33,916 nt of DNA from Bacillus kwashiorkori (lineage in GTDB: Bacteria; Bacillota; Bacilli; Bacillales; Caldibacillaceae): positions 1 to 33,916 of the forward strand of contig NZ_CTDX01000005.1 in NCBI RefSeq assembly GCF_001375515.1, in the 5' to 3' direction. The notes beneath the pieces are model-generated. The model was not told where the DNA came from and did not search any database. It saw only the letters and a list, made by a program, of their open reading frames with translations. The position numbers and the translations under genes are program-made. The number at the start of each line of letters is the position of its first letter. Position 1 is the stretch's first letter. Below are positions 7,846-16,045 of the stretch, piece by piece.

Positions 7846-8802
7846 ATGATTAAAAAATTAATTACACGAGAGGAAAGTTCTAGCAAATGGACAGGGATTA
7901 TCCTTGTTATGGTAACGATGTTGTTAGCATCATGGTTATTCGGAGGTATTTCAGAGGTTAGTGCTAATGGCACTAATGGAAAACAAGAATGTAAGATGAC
8001 GATTGACCTTAGCAAACACACTTATTCTAGCCCTGCTTATGCAGATGGTATTTGTGGTGAACCTAATTATAAAGATGCAATTTTTGGTTACTATAGTCAA
8101 GATGGCAGGATAGTTGTAATGTACACTGGTTTATTTGACTACATTACAAAAAATGGTCAACAGTTAGATGTTGGTATTCCTTTTTTAGACGTTGTTTTAA
8201 CCGTTTATTATGTAGAAGGTACTCCTGATAAGCCTAAAGAGGAACAACCATCAACTCCTCCTAAAGAGGAAAAACCGAAGGAGGAACAACCAACAAATCC
8301 TCCTAAAGAGGAAAAAACAAATAACCCTCCAAAAGTAGAGCAACCGGAAGAGGAAGTTAAGAAGCCAGTGACTACTAGTCCCACTCAAAATACTGGTTCT
8401 CAATCTAAAACATCCACTTCTAAGCTAACTCCACCATCTAGTGAAAGTGAGGGGAAGAGGGATACTGATAAAAATGAAACAGGAACAAATAAGCAAAAAG
8501 ATTCAAAAAATGAAGTTATAGTTGAAAACGAGAAAGATGTAGAACCTGAAATTCAAGAAGATGATAATGGAGCAATTGAACCTGAAGAAAACGATTCTAA
8601 TGAAATAAAGGATGATGAAGAACAATTATCCGAGCAAGTAAATGATGACCCAACTGATTTAGATGTTACTGAACAAGTTTCTGGTGAAATGGAAAAAACA
8701 GAAACATCATCATGGGGTACTTTTTCATGGATAGTCGTTATACTCCTTCTTCTAGGACTTGGTTTTTCAATCTACTACTTCATTCGTAAAAAACGTAATT
8801 AA
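7846..8802 (+). CDS. Membrane-anchored surface protein with acidic linker
   Basis: A 318-residue protein of unknown function, predicted outside the cell with a C-terminal anchor. Residues 1-40 are a long signal peptide ending near SEVSANG. A small extracellular domain (about 45-125) has two Cys residues (QECKMTID, DGICGEPN) that could form a disulfide, and ends LDVVLTVYYVEG. Residues 127-170 hold Pro/Lys/Glu repeats of the type PPKEEKPKEEQP, followed by a Ser/Thr and then strongly acidic stretch to about 285. A hydrophobic helix (WIVVILLLLGLGFSIYYFI) and RKKRN close the protein like a cell-wall anchored protein, but no LPxTG-like motif precedes it, so membrane anchoring alone is more likely. 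AGGAGAGGAG precedes the ATG. A structured leader lies upstream. Confidence 0.75.
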   Translation: MIKKLITREESSSKWTGIILVMVTMLLASWLFGGISEVSANGTNGKQECKMTIDLSKHTYSSPAYADGICGEPNYKDAIFGYYSQDGRIVVMYTGLFDYITKNGQQLDVGIPFLDVVLTVYYVEGTPDKPKEEQPSTPPKEEKPKEEQPTNPPKEEKTNNPPKVEQPEEEVKKPVTTSPTQNTGSQSKTSTSKLTPPSSESEGKRDTDKNETGTNKQKDSKNEVIVENEKDVEPEIQEDDNGAIEPEENDSNEIKDDEEQLSEQVNDDPTDLDVTEQVSGEMEKTETSSWGTFSWIVVILLLLGLGFSIYYFIRKKRN

Positions 8803-8808
8803 ACAAAT

Positions 8809-8842
8809 GTCGCCTTTTACCGCCACTTTGGTAAAGGGTGAC
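8809..8842 (+). terminator. Terminator-like hairpin after the surface protein gene
   Basis: GTCGCCTTTTACC pairs with GGTAAAGGGTGAC around a short loop (11 Watson-Crick pairs of 13, the rest wobble or mismatch). The following TCTCTTGC is only moderately T-rich, so termination may be partial. Confidence 0.5.
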
Positions 8843-8940
8843 TCTCTTGCAATTATCATATTTTATCATTATTAACGGATACTCAGCATATTTACATGCT
8901 TTAATATAAATTAAAAAATAAAACTCGAAAGGAGGTGAAT

Positions 8941-10584
8941 GTGTATTTGAAACGTATTTTAAACTTATGCATGGTTCTAACATTAGCGGTTATATATTTC
9001 ACGTTTTTCAGTCCTCCAGAAGTTACCCATGCTGCAAGTCACCCATATGATGTTCCTACAAATATTAGAAATAATTGGAGTAATACATATGGTGACAAGA
9101 CCTATTCAAGTACTACTGGAAGAAAAATCATTTATGACATTTATTCCGGTAAGCATATAAGTGGCGGTTATGAAATTGTAAACAGAAATTATAACAACAA
9201 GGGAACTCAACCATATATACATTTTACTGGGTGGTCTATTAACTTTGGTAGACAACATCATACTTCTAGCAATCACAACACTTATATAGTGGCAATGAGT
9301 GGAAGTGATGTGAAAATATATTCAACAATACCTATTAATATTTCAGCAACAGAGGATGTTGAATATAACAAACAAGCTTCTACAGCAACCACCGTTTATA
9401 ACCGTTGTGGTAACTCAGACCGAAATAAAGTAAATACAACTTGTAATATGGAATATGACAATGTAGGATTTCATGCTTACTTACCATTAAAAGACCTTTT
9501 TCCGAGTAACACTTCATCAAAATCATGGGATTTGTATATTGTAAAGGAAGTAAATGGACATATAGTATATACCCGGTTAATTTTACCCTTTAATTTTAAT
9601 AACCTTTCTTATAATACAGGGCAAATTTCATTAAGTAGTGGAGTTAATGCAAACAACCTAATTATGAATGCTACTCCTGTTATAAAGAGAACTTCCGTAA
9701 CAGACACATCTTCAAGTTCAGTTAGAGGTTACTTTGTATTAGGAAACACTTACACAAGGGTTGGGCAAAATGAAAGTTCTACTACAGTTTGGTATCAAGT
9801 TCGAGATCCTGTGTCCAATTCTAACCGTTGGGCGAGTTCTACCTATTGGCGATTTGGAGGGGACCAGGCAAAACTCACATTCACCCCTGAAAAAGTACCA
9901 CCAGTTCACCAATCCCACAGTATTACGGGAGCTAACTATGTAAGTGGGAATGATTATTGGGTGGTTCCGAATAAACAAATTACCATTACTCTTCGTCAAC
10001 GTGATACAGGGGTAGGGAAATTATATCAATATATTCGATTGTTGGGGAACTATGATATTAGGTCAAGGCACGATTTCACCAATAGTTCAACGACAAACAA
10101 ATCACTAGTCGGTTCGTACCCTCAATCCAATTCACACATAAGTATAGATTCCGCAAACCGCACAGAAAATAGTAACGGTTATGGGAAAGTGGATTGGAAG
10201 GTTACTCCGAAAACTCACGGACATAACTATGAAGTCCAATGGCACTATCGAGATAGGGCGAAAAACAATCGAGGCTATGATACTAATGACGGCAAGACCA
10301 ACATGAGAATTCGTGTAGATGGTGTGGCTCCTACATTACATTCATTTGAATTAACAGGTGAAAATTATACTAGTGGAAATACTTATTGGGTAAGACCAAA
10401 TACAGCTATTAATATAACGTTAAGACAGCATGATGATGGATCAGGGAATAAAAGACAGTACCTAAAATTTTTAGATGGGAATATTGATATACGTTCATGG
10501 CATAATTACCAACTTAGTGACACATCTCAACAGCAATGGTATCAGATACTGTTGGACCAATGGCCCGTTCGATATCTGATTTAG
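8941..10584 (+). pseudogene. Secreted repeat protein, truncated by fusion to an amidase fragment
   Basis: Exported protein whose 3' end is lost. GTG at 8941 is chosen because AGGAGG ends just before it and overlaps the earlier GTG at 8935. A signal peptide (hydrophobic LCMVLTLAVIYFTFF, cleavage near THAAS) is followed by a region rich in Asn, Ser, Thr and Tyr with a Cys pair (RCGNSDRNKVNTTC). From about residue 325 there are two similar modules: TGANYVSGNDYWVVPNKQIT and later TGENYTSGNTYWVRPNTAIN, each with ITLRQ, D-rich turns and DIRS-H. The second module stops after about 60 residues, where the sequence switches to amidase DNA near 10540; the last 14 or so residues are out-of-frame amidase sequence. 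The family is not recognised; a surface or matrix role is a guess. Confidence 0.65.
9915..10509 (+). repeat. Two tandem protein modules in the secreted repeat protein
   Basis: Module 1 begins near 9915 and module 2 near 10341, a period of about 426 bases (142 residues). Shared residues: TG-NY-SGN-YWV-PN, I-ITLRQ-D-G, QY, and DIRS-H. Module 2 is cut off after the DIRSWHNY part by the deletion joint. Confidence 0.7.
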
Positions 10585-11018
10585 TATTGATGCTAACAGT
10601 TATGGCTGGATATAACTTCAAAGATCCAAATAGTTTAAATGTGTCCATACCTAGTTATACGGAGGGACTTAATAAGGGAATCAGCGGTTTAAAGATAGGT
10701 ATTCCTACTTATTACCTCAAAAAATTAGACCGAGATGTTGAGCAACTTTTTAATCGTGCCATATCAGCATTACAATATTTAGGTGCAGAAATAAAAGAAC
10801 TCGAAGTTCCGGAATTATCTTTAGCAACATTTGCGGCATATATGATAGTTACGGGCGAAGCAGCAAATCGTCATTACAAATGGTTACAAACTAACTCGGA
10901 AGACTATTCACCTGATAATCGCTCCTTCTTTTTAGCAGGAGCATTAACAAATACGCCAAAGTACGTTAAAGCTCAGCAAACAATAAGAATACTTGTGCGC
11001 TCAAACAGATTCCATTAA
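10542..11018 (+). pseudogene. Amidase-signature enzyme, internal fragment
   Basis: From 10542 the frame reads SDTVGPMARSISDLVLML then TVMAGYNFKDPNS, the stretch that follows the catalytic serines in amidase-signature enzymes, and goes on with GISGLKIGIPTYYL and the alpha-helical EAANRH...AGALTNTPKYVKAQQTIRIL. The N-terminal half with the Ser-cisSer-Lys triad is missing, and the frame leaves the family pattern at RSNRFH before TAA. The ATG at 10536 has no ribosome binding site and lies inside the upstream secreted-protein frame. An intact version would hydrolyse amides, but this remnant cannot. Confidence 0.75.
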
Positions 11019-11129
11019 TTGTAATCCACCCTTTTTTTGAGAAGAGCAGTTGTCCATACGAGCACGATTGATCCCATTTATATAGAGTGATTGCTAAAAA
11101 ATAACAAATGACTGTTTAATATAAATTAA

Positions 11130-11261
11130 TGTCGGAATTGGTGGCGAATGGGTGGTTGGAAGTACTTCGGTTGCTCCGTTGCCATTAGTCCGAATGGAGA
11201 AATTCTTACTCGAGGCTACTATGGTGAAAAAGGAGGAGAAATATTGTATATTGAAGTTTAA
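11130..11261 (+). pseudogene. Nitrilase-superfamily C-terminal fragment
   Basis: Open frame whose end reads YFGCSVAISPNGEILTRGYY and then GEKGGEILYIEV before TAA at 11259. The pattern small-small-Ser with Cys, P-N/D-G-E-I-L, and a terminal E-I/V-L-Y-I-E-V is that of the last strands of carbon-nitrogen hydrolases (nitrilase, amidase, carbamoylase). The catalytic Glu-Lys-Cys part is absent. Together with the amidase fragment it suggests that a nitrogen-compound degradation cluster once stood here. Confidence 0.55.
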
Positions 11262-11285
11262 GGGCTATTTAAGGGGGCGAGAGAA

Positions 11286-11630
11286 ATGATTGTTGAATTA
11301 ACCCGCTTTAAAGTAAAAAAAGGAAAATCAGAACGTGTCAATGAATGGTTACATTTTTTAAATGAGTATATGGATGATGTCCTCGTTACGTTAGAGGGTG
11401 AGAAAATGTATGTAGAAACGATATTTAGAGAAAAAATAGGGGAAGATGAATTTTTATATTGGTATTCTGTTCAAGGTGAAGGTGGGCAAGAAGTTGAGCA
11501 GTCAGACCATTGGATTGACAAGAAACACTTACAATTTTGGCGCGAATGTATTGATGAAACCTATGCACCAGTCGATTTAAATACAGAAGTTGTTATGATT
11601 CCCAAAAAGATAAGAGAAAATATGAAATAA
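11286..11630 (+). CDS. DUF6176 family protein
   Basis: A 114-residue cytoplasmic protein. It starts MIVELTRFKVKKGKSERVNE, then KMYVETIFREKIGEDEFLYW and SDHWIDKKHLQFWRECID, ending DLNTEVVMIPKKIRENM. This is the pattern of the DUF6176 family, small proteins that probably adopt an alpha/beta-barrel (dimeric ferredoxin-like) fold; function unknown. GGGGGCGAG lies before the ATG. It is complete and well preserved, in contrast to the fragments upstream. Confidence 0.75.
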   Translation: MIVELTRFKVKKGKSERVNEWLHFLNEYMDDVLVTLEGEKMYVETIFREKIGEDEFLYWYSVQGEGGQEVEQSDHWIDKKHLQFWRECIDETYAPVDLNTEVVMIPKKIRENMK

Positions 11631-11742
11631 AGTTTTCAGCCTCAACCAAAGAGGTTTTTTTATCTGGCTAGTAGTAGGACGGAATTTTTTTCTGTAAAAA
11701 AATCTTCTATTAACGAATGTAACATAGAGAGGAAAATGTTTT

Positions 11743-12744
11743 ATGAAAAAAATTAAGTTGCCTGTATCTGTATTGAACTTAGTCCCCCTTCGTCAAGGAC
11801 ATAGTACGAAGGATGCGATAGATGAAATGGTGACGTTAGCAAAAGCAACAGAAAAAATGGGTTACCTCCGATACTGGATTGCGGAACATCATAACATGGG
11901 TTCTGTCGTAAGTTCAGCAACTGCAATATTAATCAAACATACATTAGAACAGACAAATAATATTCGAGTAGGTGCTGGAGGGATTATGCTGCCAAACCAT
12001 TCTCCGTTAGTAGTGGCGGAGCAATTCGGGACGATGGCAACAATTTACCCTAATCGAGTTGATTTGGGGCTAGGCCGCGCCCCTGGTACAGACGGATTAA
12101 CAGCAAATGCACTGAGGCGTTCTCAACATCAGGCAGTAGAACAATTCCCGAAAGAAGTAATGGATATTTTACAATATGTTGGACCCGAAGAAATTCAAGG
12201 GCCAGTACGCGCCATTCCTGGTATCGGCACAAATGTACCAGTATATATACTAGGATCCTCCATTTCTTCCGCTCATTTAGCAGCTAGACTTGGTCTTCCT
12301 TATGCTTTTGCTGCCCATTTTGCACCAGCACAAATGGAGGAGGCCTTTACCATTTATCGCAGTCAGTTCAAACCGTCCGTTTATTTAGAACAGCCTTATA
12401 CGATTGCTTGTGTGAATGTAATAGCAGCGGAAAGTGACGAGGAAGCGAACTTTCTATTAACAACTTTGCAACAGCTATTTTTCGGTATTATTACGAATAA
12501 AATCGAACCGTTAAAACGACCAGTAGAAAATATGAAACAATTATTAAGTCCTTTTGAAATAAATTTATTGAATGGGCGAATGGGAATTGTTTTTTCCGGT
12601 GATAAGAATAGCATTTACAAGCAATTAATGAATTTCCAACAGCAATTTGTCGCCGATGAAATAATGGCCGTTACATATATATATGATCAAGAAAAACAAG
12701 TACGATCATATGAGATTTTTAAAGAAGTGGTAGACAATCTATAA
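11743..12744 (+). CDS. LLM-class flavin-dependent oxidoreductase
   Basis: Luciferase-like monooxygenase family enzyme of 333 residues, group 1 (MsnO8-like), expected to use reduced FMN in the cytoplasm; the substrate cannot be told. Key stretches: PVSVLNLVPLRQG at the N-terminus, ATEKMGYLRYWIAEHHNM (the usual family form is ...YWVAEHHNM), GAGGIMLPNHSPLVVAEQFG, YPNRVDLGLGRAPGTD, and GSSISSAHLAARLGLPYAFA. Full length for the family (about 330). AGAGAGGAAAATG is the likely binding site region. It is followed on the same strand by a hypothetical gene (gap 129 bases) and an FAH-family gene. Confidence 0.92.
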   Translation: MKKIKLPVSVLNLVPLRQGHSTKDAIDEMVTLAKATEKMGYLRYWIAEHHNMGSVVSSATAILIKHTLEQTNNIRVGAGGIMLPNHSPLVVAEQFGTMATIYPNRVDLGLGRAPGTDGLTANALRRSQHQAVEQFPKEVMDILQYVGPEEIQGPVRAIPGIGTNVPVYILGSSISSAHLAARLGLPYAFAAHFAPAQMEEAFTIYRSQFKPSVYLEQPYTIACVNVIAAESDEEANFLLTTLQQLFFGIITNKIEPLKRPVENMKQLLSPFEINLLNGRMGIVFSGDKNSIYKQLMNFQQQFVADEIMAVTYIYDQEKQVRSYEIFKEVVDNL

Positions 12745-12873
12745 AATTTGCTGAGGATTTTGGCGGGACACTAGTGGAGAAAGTTGTGCAATTTTTACGG
12801 TTATAAGCCCTCCGAAACCACTGCCCATTGTGGAGAACGTACAACTTAATCAATTGAAAAAGGGGATGAGAAG

Positions 12874-13713
12874 TTGCGGGAGGAAATAGAAAGCAAATTT
12901 CATGGTTATGAAGTCCCACAACAAATATATCAGTTAATAGATTTAGAGGAGAAACTGAATAAACGCAGGTTGTCACTTTCCCAAATTGGGTTTTCCCCCG
13001 ATTTTGAACAGAACTTCTACTCGATTACACCACCAGATTTTATTCCTTTTGCTTCAACGGGAGGGGACGGAATTTGCTTTGGTTTTCTAACTGATTTTGG
13101 TATTTATAAAGATTTAACAGAAGCCCCGGTTGTTTGTGTGACGCCAACGAATGATCCTCCCCTGCGCTTGGTGGCCAGAAACTTACGTGAATTTTTGAAT
13201 ATAGCGTATTCCGTTCCATTTGTTGAATTGCTAGAAATGTTTTGGGAGTTTGAAAAAGCGGAGCAAGTTCAGGAAGTGTTAACAGAAGTGGAAAAGGACA
13301 CTGGTTTCCTAGTAAAAAGGAATAGGGGGAAAATATTTAGAGCTTTACAACAGACATTTCAGCTAGAAAAGATAGACGTTCTAGATTATTTGAAAACAGT
13401 GAAAAGGGAGCGGGAACAGTCAATTATTATTCCGACTATGGATGGATTAGGGGTTGCTTGTCCTGATATTCCATTTATATCTTACAATAAATATGCATTC
13501 AACTTGGAAGCAGGGATTAGCGATTCAGAATTAGAGCGAATGAAGAACTTTATCAAAAAGGCGAATAAACTAGAAAAATTAGCGTTTGTTCGTGATGCAA
13601 ATTACCGGTATATTTTAACCAAGTCAGATGACTGGGCTGTATTAGAATTAGTTATTGACTTACTAGAATCATTAAGTTTATTCTGCGAAGCTAAAGTAAT
13701 GGAAGGTGAATAA
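12874..13713 (+). CDS. Hypothetical protein, possibly SUKH/SMI1-KNR4-like
   Basis: A 279-residue cytoplasmic protein starting with TTG, supported by AAAGGGGATGAG just upstream. The core is PPDFIPFASTGGDGICFGFL then DFGIYKDLTEAPVVCVTPTN and RLVARNLREFLNIAY, which looks like the SMI1/KNR4 (SUKH) fold, where a PF-G-GDG-ICF strand turn precedes a late helix L-REFL. Many SUKH proteins are immunity proteins, but there is no toxin gene next to this one, so a general role is as likely. The C-terminal half is helical (residues 130-175 and 220-275) with no motif that I know. Complete, no frameshift. Confidence 0.6.
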   Translation: MREEIESKFHGYEVPQQIYQLIDLEEKLNKRRLSLSQIGFSPDFEQNFYSITPPDFIPFASTGGDGICFGFLTDFGIYKDLTEAPVVCVTPTNDPPLRLVARNLREFLNIAYSVPFVELLEMFWEFEKAEQVQEVLTEVEKDTGFLVKRNRGKIFRALQQTFQLEKIDVLDYLKTVKREREQSIIIPTMDGLGVACPDIPFISYNKYAFNLEAGISDSELERMKNFIKKANKLEKLAFVRDANYRYILTKSDDWAVLELVIDLLESLSLFCEAKVMEGE

Positions 13714-13773
13714 TTATTTTATAAAAATATATTAGGAAAGTTATCCATTTTGAAAAAGCGGGGGATAAGGAAA

Positions 13774-14394
13774 ATGAACATACGTAATATTTTTTGTATC
13801 GGTCGTAACTATGCAGATCATGCGAAGGAGTTAGGAAATACCGTACCAAAATCACCGATTTTTTTCTCAAAACCAACCCATTCATTAACTTTTGCTAATA
13901 GACAAGAAGTTTCGCTACCTAGTGATAAAGGGGAAATCCATCACGAGTTGGAAATCGTATTGTATATTGGTAAAAAGGTGAAGGATGGCTCACAAGTTGA
14001 TGATGTAGTAACGAAAATGTCATTAGGGATAGATTTCACATTGAGAAATTTGCAAACAAAGTTAAAGAACCATGGTTATCCATGGTTACGGGCAAAAGGA
14101 TTCCGCAATTCAGCGGTTTTAACAAATTTTTGGGATTTCCCTGGGACTCAAAGTTGTCAACTAAATGACTTTTCGTTAGTAAAAAATGGAGAGACTGTTC
14201 AAAGTGGAAATATCCAGGAAATGATATTTGATTTTCAAACAATAATAAACCATTTGCACAATGAGTTCGGTTTAGATGAAGGAGATATCATCTTTACAGG
14301 AACCCCAGAAGGAGTAGGACCAGTTAGTAATCAAGATTTGTTAATAATGTTCTGGGGAGAACAGGAAAAAGGGCGATTTGTCATTACTATTTAA
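13774..14394 (+). CDS. Fumarylacetoacetate hydrolase family protein
   Basis: FAH-superfamily enzyme of about 206 residues. Members hydrolyse or decarboxylate acylpyruvates and related beta-keto acids with a divalent metal. It starts NIFCIGRNYADHAKELGN, then PIFFSKPTHSL; metal ligands are the Glu residues of HHELEIVLYIGK and the Asp in LGIDFTLRNLQ. The stretch NHGYPWLRAKGFRNSAVL matches the acylpyruvase (YcgM/FAHD1-like) branch, where KG-PW--AK-F is typical. The end is GDIIFTGTPEGVGPV. Start ATG 13774 is preferred over TTG 13750 because GATAAGG precedes it and the sequence then begins like its family. Clustered with an LLM oxidoreductase and, on the other strand, a cyclase-family hydrolase. 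Confidence 0.88.
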   Translation: MNIRNIFCIGRNYADHAKELGNTVPKSPIFFSKPTHSLTFANRQEVSLPSDKGEIHHELEIVLYIGKKVKDGSQVDDVVTKMSLGIDFTLRNLQTKLKNHGYPWLRAKGFRNSAVLTNFWDFPGTQSCQLNDFSLVKNGETVQSGNIQEMIFDFQTIINHLHNEFGLDEGDIIFTGTPEGVGPVSNQDLLIMFWGEQEKGRFVITI

Positions 14395-14757
14395 TTATAA
14401 TAAAATTTAACAGAATAGTTGCTAATTTTATTCAAAAATAATAATTCATAAAAATATTTCCCCGGGAAATAATATTTCCTGCGAAAAAGTTTCCCGTTGC
14501 CTTTTTCTTCACAAATAAATGTGACATTTACTTATACAATAAATGAATAAATCTTGATAACTAATGAGAACAGGCCTTTATTTAGTAAGATAAATAATAG
14601 TGGGTAAAGGGCGCTACACTTGTAGCAACAGCATATATATTATTTGTCAAAGAAGTGGAAATATTTTATTTGAATGAAGAGAGCCAGGGTCTCAATGTTT
14701 CTGGCCTACTTCCATGGAGCTATTCCAAGGAATTAAGCAGATAGTCCCTTGTAATTG
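14395..14757. other. Intergenic region with a palindrome and a possible gene tail
   Basis: Lies between convergent genes. Near 14455-14471 is a palindromic TATTTCC-CGGGAAATA, followed by further TTTCC elements. A plus-strand frame at 14601-14744 reads VKGATLVATAYILFVKEVEI and ends LLPWSYSKELSR; with a hydrophobic stretch and no start codon it may be a membrane-protein remnant. No classical terminator was found for the FAH gene. Confidence 0.3.
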
Positions 14758-15411
14758 CTAAAATTCAAAATGGAGTGCGACGGCACGGACTGGTGAGCCG
14801 TCAAGCCCGACGATTTTTAATGGTGCAGCAACAATAAGGGGATTATCGAAGTCGATTTGGTCAAGATTACAGATGTTTTCTCCGATAATTCCACCGCTAC
14901 TTAATAATGCCCTGTGGCCAGCATAGGAGCTTCCATCAGGAGGGTCAATGTTCATAGTATCAATAAAGATACTTTTAACCCCTCGTTTCATTAATTCCTT
15001 AATTACCGTTAATTCTATGTAAGGATGTTCAAAATACTGCTCTGTTCCAAGATACTCCATCCAACCAGTGTGAAAAAGAGCGATATCCCCCGCTTCTACC
15101 GTAGTTAGCGTTTGTTTAACATCCTCAATTGTAATTGGACTCGACTTTTCCTTCCCGCGGACTTCAAAAATCACCCCTCTACCAATAAACTGTTGCAACG
15201 GTACTTCATCGATTTTTTTTCCATTTTGAAAAAAGTGATTTGGTGCATCCACATGAGTACCACTATGAGTTCCTAAGTGCAAAACACTTAAATTATAGCC
15301 ATCTTCCTCAACAAAGCGAATCTTATCAAAACTAGGTTGTGGATCGCCTGGAAAAACAGGTATTTCTTCCGCAAGTGGAATGGTTAAATCAATAATTTTT
15401 TTTACTTTCAT
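14758..15411 (-). CDS. Cyclase family (kynurenine formamidase-like) hydrolase
   Basis: A 217-residue metal-dependent hydrolase of the cyclase/kynurenine formamidase family. The signature is clear: LHLGTHSGTHVDAPNHF near residue 45-60 gives the metal-binding H-x-GTH-x-D-x-P-x-H pattern, and the N-terminus has the usual DLTIPLAEEIPVFPGDP. Other conserved points are DIALFHTGW, FIDTMNIDPPD and ALLSSGGIIGENICNL. Some relatives open N-formylkynurenine, others act on diverse cyclic amides or esters; the substrate is not decided here because no tryptophan-catabolic genes are nearby. Likely monocistronic, transcribed toward the FAH gene; AAAAGGGG precedes the ATG. Confidence 0.9.
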   Translation of the reverse strand: MKVKKIIDLTIPLAEEIPVFPGDPQPSFDKIRFVEEDGYNLSVLHLGTHSGTHVDAPNHFFQNGKKIDEVPLQQFIGRGVIFEVRGKEKSSPITIEDVKQTLTTVEAGDIALFHTGWMEYLGTEQYFEHPYIELTVIKELMKRGVKSIFIDTMNIDPPDGSSYAGHRALLSSGGIIGENICNLDQIDFDNPLIVAAPLKIVGLDGSPVRAVALHFEF

Positions 15412-15597
15412 AAGAAACCCCTTTTTTTATCAATTAACTATTTTTAATATAGCAAAGGAAGCTGTCCATGCAAAGTTGGATATCTAAATATAGCCATATT
15501 GCAAATAAATGGGACTTATTTCCTGAATTAGTTTTTAAAATATGAAAATAGTCACAATTTCCGAAAATAGAAGGAAGTTATAAAAAAGGATGGAATA

Positions 15598-15622
15598 TAT
15601 AATATATAAGAGCGCTCTTATA
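15598..15622 (+). promoter_or_regulatory. -10 element with adjacent 18-bp operator palindrome (bacteriocin)
   Basis: TATAAT at 15598-15603 is followed at once by the perfect palindrome TATAAGAGCGCTCTTATA (15605-15622), about 37 bases before the bacteriocin start. A dimeric repressor bound here would cover the transcription start. No convincing -35 box is seen at 17 bases, so the promoter may need an activator or be weak. Confidence 0.5.
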
Positions 15623-15658
15623 AATTGTTTGAATAATAACCGTATTGGAAGGATTTAG

Positions 15659-15994
15659 TTGAAAAAAGTTGTTATTTGCTTAATCACTGCTTTCTCATTG
15701 ATGTATTTACCATTTACAGCAAATGCCGCTGTTATTACAAAGGATAGTGGTGGTAATACCTTTAAAAAGGCTTGGGAATTAACTGCAAGCGGAAGTAATT
15801 GGTTGATGAGGTATGGATACAATACAACATGGATCAACGAGGATTATACCCATACAACACATACAAATAGAAATCATACTGCTATTGTAACAAATGGAAG
15901 AGGATCTTTTTCAAAAAGTGCCAAAGATGGAAAGTGGGCTAAAATTGAGGTTCGACATAGTGGAACTTCTGTACAATATAGCATTAGCTATTAA
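15659..15994 (+). CDS. Lactococcin 972 family bacteriocin precursor
   Basis: Secreted 111-residue precursor; family members such as lactococcin 972 bind lipid II and block septum formation in dividing cells. The start is TTG with GGAAGGATTTAG before it. A Sec signal peptide (KKVVICLITAFSLMYLPF, cleavage near ANAA) is followed by a mature part of roughly 87 residues that is Gly/Ser/Thr/Trp-rich, lacks Cys, and has the family features SGSNWLMRYGYN, a His/Asn-rich middle (HTTHTNRNHTAIV) and a strand-rich end with SKSAKDGKWAKIEVRHSG. It is followed by a DUF1430 permease, an ABC ATPase and a small membrane protein, the usual neighbours of this bacteriocin group. Assignment is by pattern and context. 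Confidence 0.85.
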   Translation: MKKVVICLITAFSLMYLPFTANAAVITKDSGGNTFKKAWELTASGSNWLMRYGYNTTWINEDYTHTTHTNRNHTAIVTNGRGSFSKSAKDGKWAKIEVRHSGTSVQYSISY

Positions 15995-16045
15995 TTATCT
16001 CTGATACACCAATTTTATTCTTTTCTCGGGGAGGAACCTTACCCA

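Noticed and set aside
8225..8360. Repeated PPKEEKPKEEQP codons, first taken for a CRISPR-like repeat
   Set aside because: The units are short, in frame and unequal, a coding repeat in a surface protein linker. No CRISPR array is present in the window.
12745..12873. Open stretch reading GFWRDTSGESCAIFTVISPP between the LLM gene and the next gene
   Set aside because: Faint resemblance to an SRAP-type peptidase, but too short, no start and overlaps the next gene's start region.
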